From NCBI GenBank assembly GCA_938041695.1, contig CALISI010000053.1, positions 1 through 13,922 of the forward strand: a stretch of DNA of 13,922 bases, written 5' to 3'. The position numbers and the translations under genes are program-made. A model generated the notes under the pieces. The model saw nothing but the letters and a program-made list of their open reading frames with translations. It did not search any database and was not told the origin of the DNA. The DNA is from an uncultured Actinomyces sp. Its GTDB lineage: Bacteria > Actinomycetota > Actinomycetes > Actinomycetales > Actinomycetaceae. This document shows positions 12,777-13,922 of the stretch, piece by piece (position 1 is the stretch's first letter; every line of letters starts with the position of its first letter).

Positions 12777-13922
12777 TTACTTCTTGCGGTACAGCGACTT
12801 CGTCGCGTACACCGGCTCGGTCGTCACCTGGATGCCGAGGGAACGGAAGATGCCCTCGTCCACAGGGCCCAGGATGACCGACTCGTGCACGTCGCAGTCG
12901 CGCAGCGCGCTGAGCTTATCCAGGGCGCGGCGCGCCTTGTCGTCGCCGTTGGCGCTCACCGCGAGCGCAATGAGGACCTCGTCGGTGTGCAGGCGCGGGT
13001 TGCGCGAGCCCAGGTCGCGGGTCTTGAGGCGCTGGATCGGCTCGATCGACTGCGGGGCAAGGAGCTGGACCTCGTCGGGCAGCCCCGCGAGCTTCTTGAG
13101 CGCGTTGAGCAGCATCGCCGAGGAGCAGCCCAGCAGCGCCGACGTCTTACCCGTGACGATCTGGCCGTCGGGCAGCTCGATCGCTGCGGCCGGCTCGCCC
13201 GTCGCCTCGGCCAGCTCGAGGGCCGGACGCACGACCGGGCGATCCATGCGCCCCACACCCACGCGGCTCATCAGCAGGGAGATGCGCGACGACTGCACGG
13301 GCTCGCTCATCTCCTTCTTCTCGGTCACGAGCGCCTTGTAGTAACGGCGAATGATCTCCTGACGCGAAGCCTCCACACATGCCTCGTCGTCGACGATGCA
13401 GTGGCCCGCCATGTTGACGCCCATGTCCGTGGGGCTCTTGTAGGGCGAGGAGCCGAGGATCTTCTCGAACAGGCGGTTCAGGACGGGGAAGATTTCCACG
13501 TCGCGGTTGTAGTTGACCGTCTTGATCCCGTACGCCTCCAGGTGGAAGGGATCGATCATGTTGACGTCGTCGAGGTCGGCCGTGGCGGCCTCGTAGGCGA
13601 TGTTCACCGGGTGATCCAGGGCAATGTTCCAGATCGGGAAGGTCTCCCACTTCGCATACCCCGACTCGATCCCGCGCTTGTGGTCGTGGTAGAGCTGCGA
13701 CAGGCAGGTCGCCATCTTGCCGGAACCCGGGCCGGGGGCCGTCACGACGATCAGGTCACGGGTGGTCTCCACGTATTCGTTCGCGCCGTAGCCCTCATCG
13801 GAGACGATGCGCTCGACGTCCGAGGGGTAGCCGGGGATCGGGAAGTGCCGGTAGACGCGGATGCCGAGCTTCTCGAAGCGTTCCTTGACCTCGGCGGCCG
13901 CCTTGTTGTCGTCCGTCCACTG
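12777..13922 (-). CDS. DUF1846 family protein, 5' end beyond the right edge
   Basis: Open from the window edge (first codon CAG at 13922) to TAA 12777-12779: 381 residues, against about 500 for complete family members, so roughly the first 110-120 residues are missing. Recognisable stretches: RVYRHFPIPGYPSDVERIVS (22-41), VTAPGPGSGKMATCLSQLYH (60-79), YAKWETFPIWNIALDHPVN, ATADLDDVNMIDPFHLEAYG, TVNYNRDVEIFPVLNRLFEK, SPYKSPTDMGVNMAGHCIVD. These match DUF1846 proteins, which are strongly conserved across Firmicutes and Actinobacteria but have no settled function. The glycine-rich GPGSGK (64-69) resembles a phosphate-binding loop, suggesting a nucleotide or phosphate ligand. An apparent start at 13772 (GTG) is internal: the homology continues upstream of it. 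A terminator follows directly, so it is the last gene of its transcript. Confidence 0.93.
   Translation of the reverse strand, partial: QWTDDNKAAAEVKERFEKLGIRVYRHFPIPGYPSDVERIVSDEGYGANEYVETTRDLIVVTAPGPGSGKMATCLSQLYHDHKRGIESGYAKWETFPIWNIALDHPVNIAYEAATADLDDVNMIDPFHLEAYGIKTVNYNRDVEIFPVLNRLFEKILGSSPYKSPTDMGVNMAGHCIVDDEACVEASRQEIIRRYYKALVTEKKEMSEPVQSSRISLLMSRVGVGRMDRPVVRPALELAEATGEPAAAIELPDGQIVTGKTSALLGCSSAMLLNALKKLAGLPDEVQLLAPQSIEPIQRLKTRDLGSRNPRLHTDEVLIALAVSANGDDKARRALDKLSALRDCDVHESVILGPVDEGIFRSLGIQVTTEPVYATKSLYRKK

Noticed and set aside
13772..13772. Start of the DUF1846 protein at 13772
   Set aside because: The codon is an internal GTG; family-conserved sequence (RVYRHFPIPGYP, IVSDEGYG) continues upstream in frame to the window edge.

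Overview
The window is high-GC chromosomal DNA from an actinobacterium, most likely Actinomycetaceae (Actinomyces/Schaalia type). The evidence is strong G/C third-position codon use, actinobacterial-type GuaA, PurH and PcrA proteins, a PerM/DUF6350 membrane protein, and the gene order pcrA - sucC - sucD - perM - purH, which resembles the conserved pcrA/uvrD1 - sucCD - perM - purN - purH neighbourhood of Mycobacterium. Genus assignment is inference.

Layout. Positions 1-862 are a small accessory patch with two divergent type II toxin-antitoxin (TA) modules. The start of a Phd/YefM antitoxin gene leaves the window leftwards on the minus strand. A RelB/DinJ-type antitoxin and a PemK/MazF-type toxin run rightwards. 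The space between them holds a good sigma70-like promoter for the phd gene, with two abutting palindromes on top of it. The toxin reading frame is well conserved but has no usable start at the expected place (the antitoxin stop), which suggests a one-base frame disruption. A bidirectional hairpin terminator (870-903) separates this patch from the core region.

Positions 939-9029 are core metabolism, all on the minus strand, read right to left. sucC-sucD (succinyl-CoA ligase) form an operon closed by a hairpin. Then come perM (polytopic membrane protein), purH (last two steps of IMP synthesis, with two long family-atypical insertions), a very strong terminator, a solitary bioY (biotin uptake) with its own promoter and a candidate operator, and guaA (GMP synthetase), which looks leaderless. 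PurH makes IMP and GuaA acts further down the same purine branch (XMP to GMP). No purN gene lies between perM and purH.

Positions 9030-9806 are about 780 bp without a convincing gene. They hold the most unusual structure in the window: six 20-bp repeat units, three direct and three inverted in exact register, around a 28-bp centre (9325-9472). An unrelated long imperfect inverted repeat (9499-9577) follows.

Positions 9807-12638 encode a UvrD/PcrA-type helicase with a low-complexity insertion and a Gly-Ser-Tyr repeat linker before its C-terminal Tudor-like domain. A terminator (12715-12770) whose stem matches the first one, and a DUF1846 family gene cut by the right edge, complete the window.
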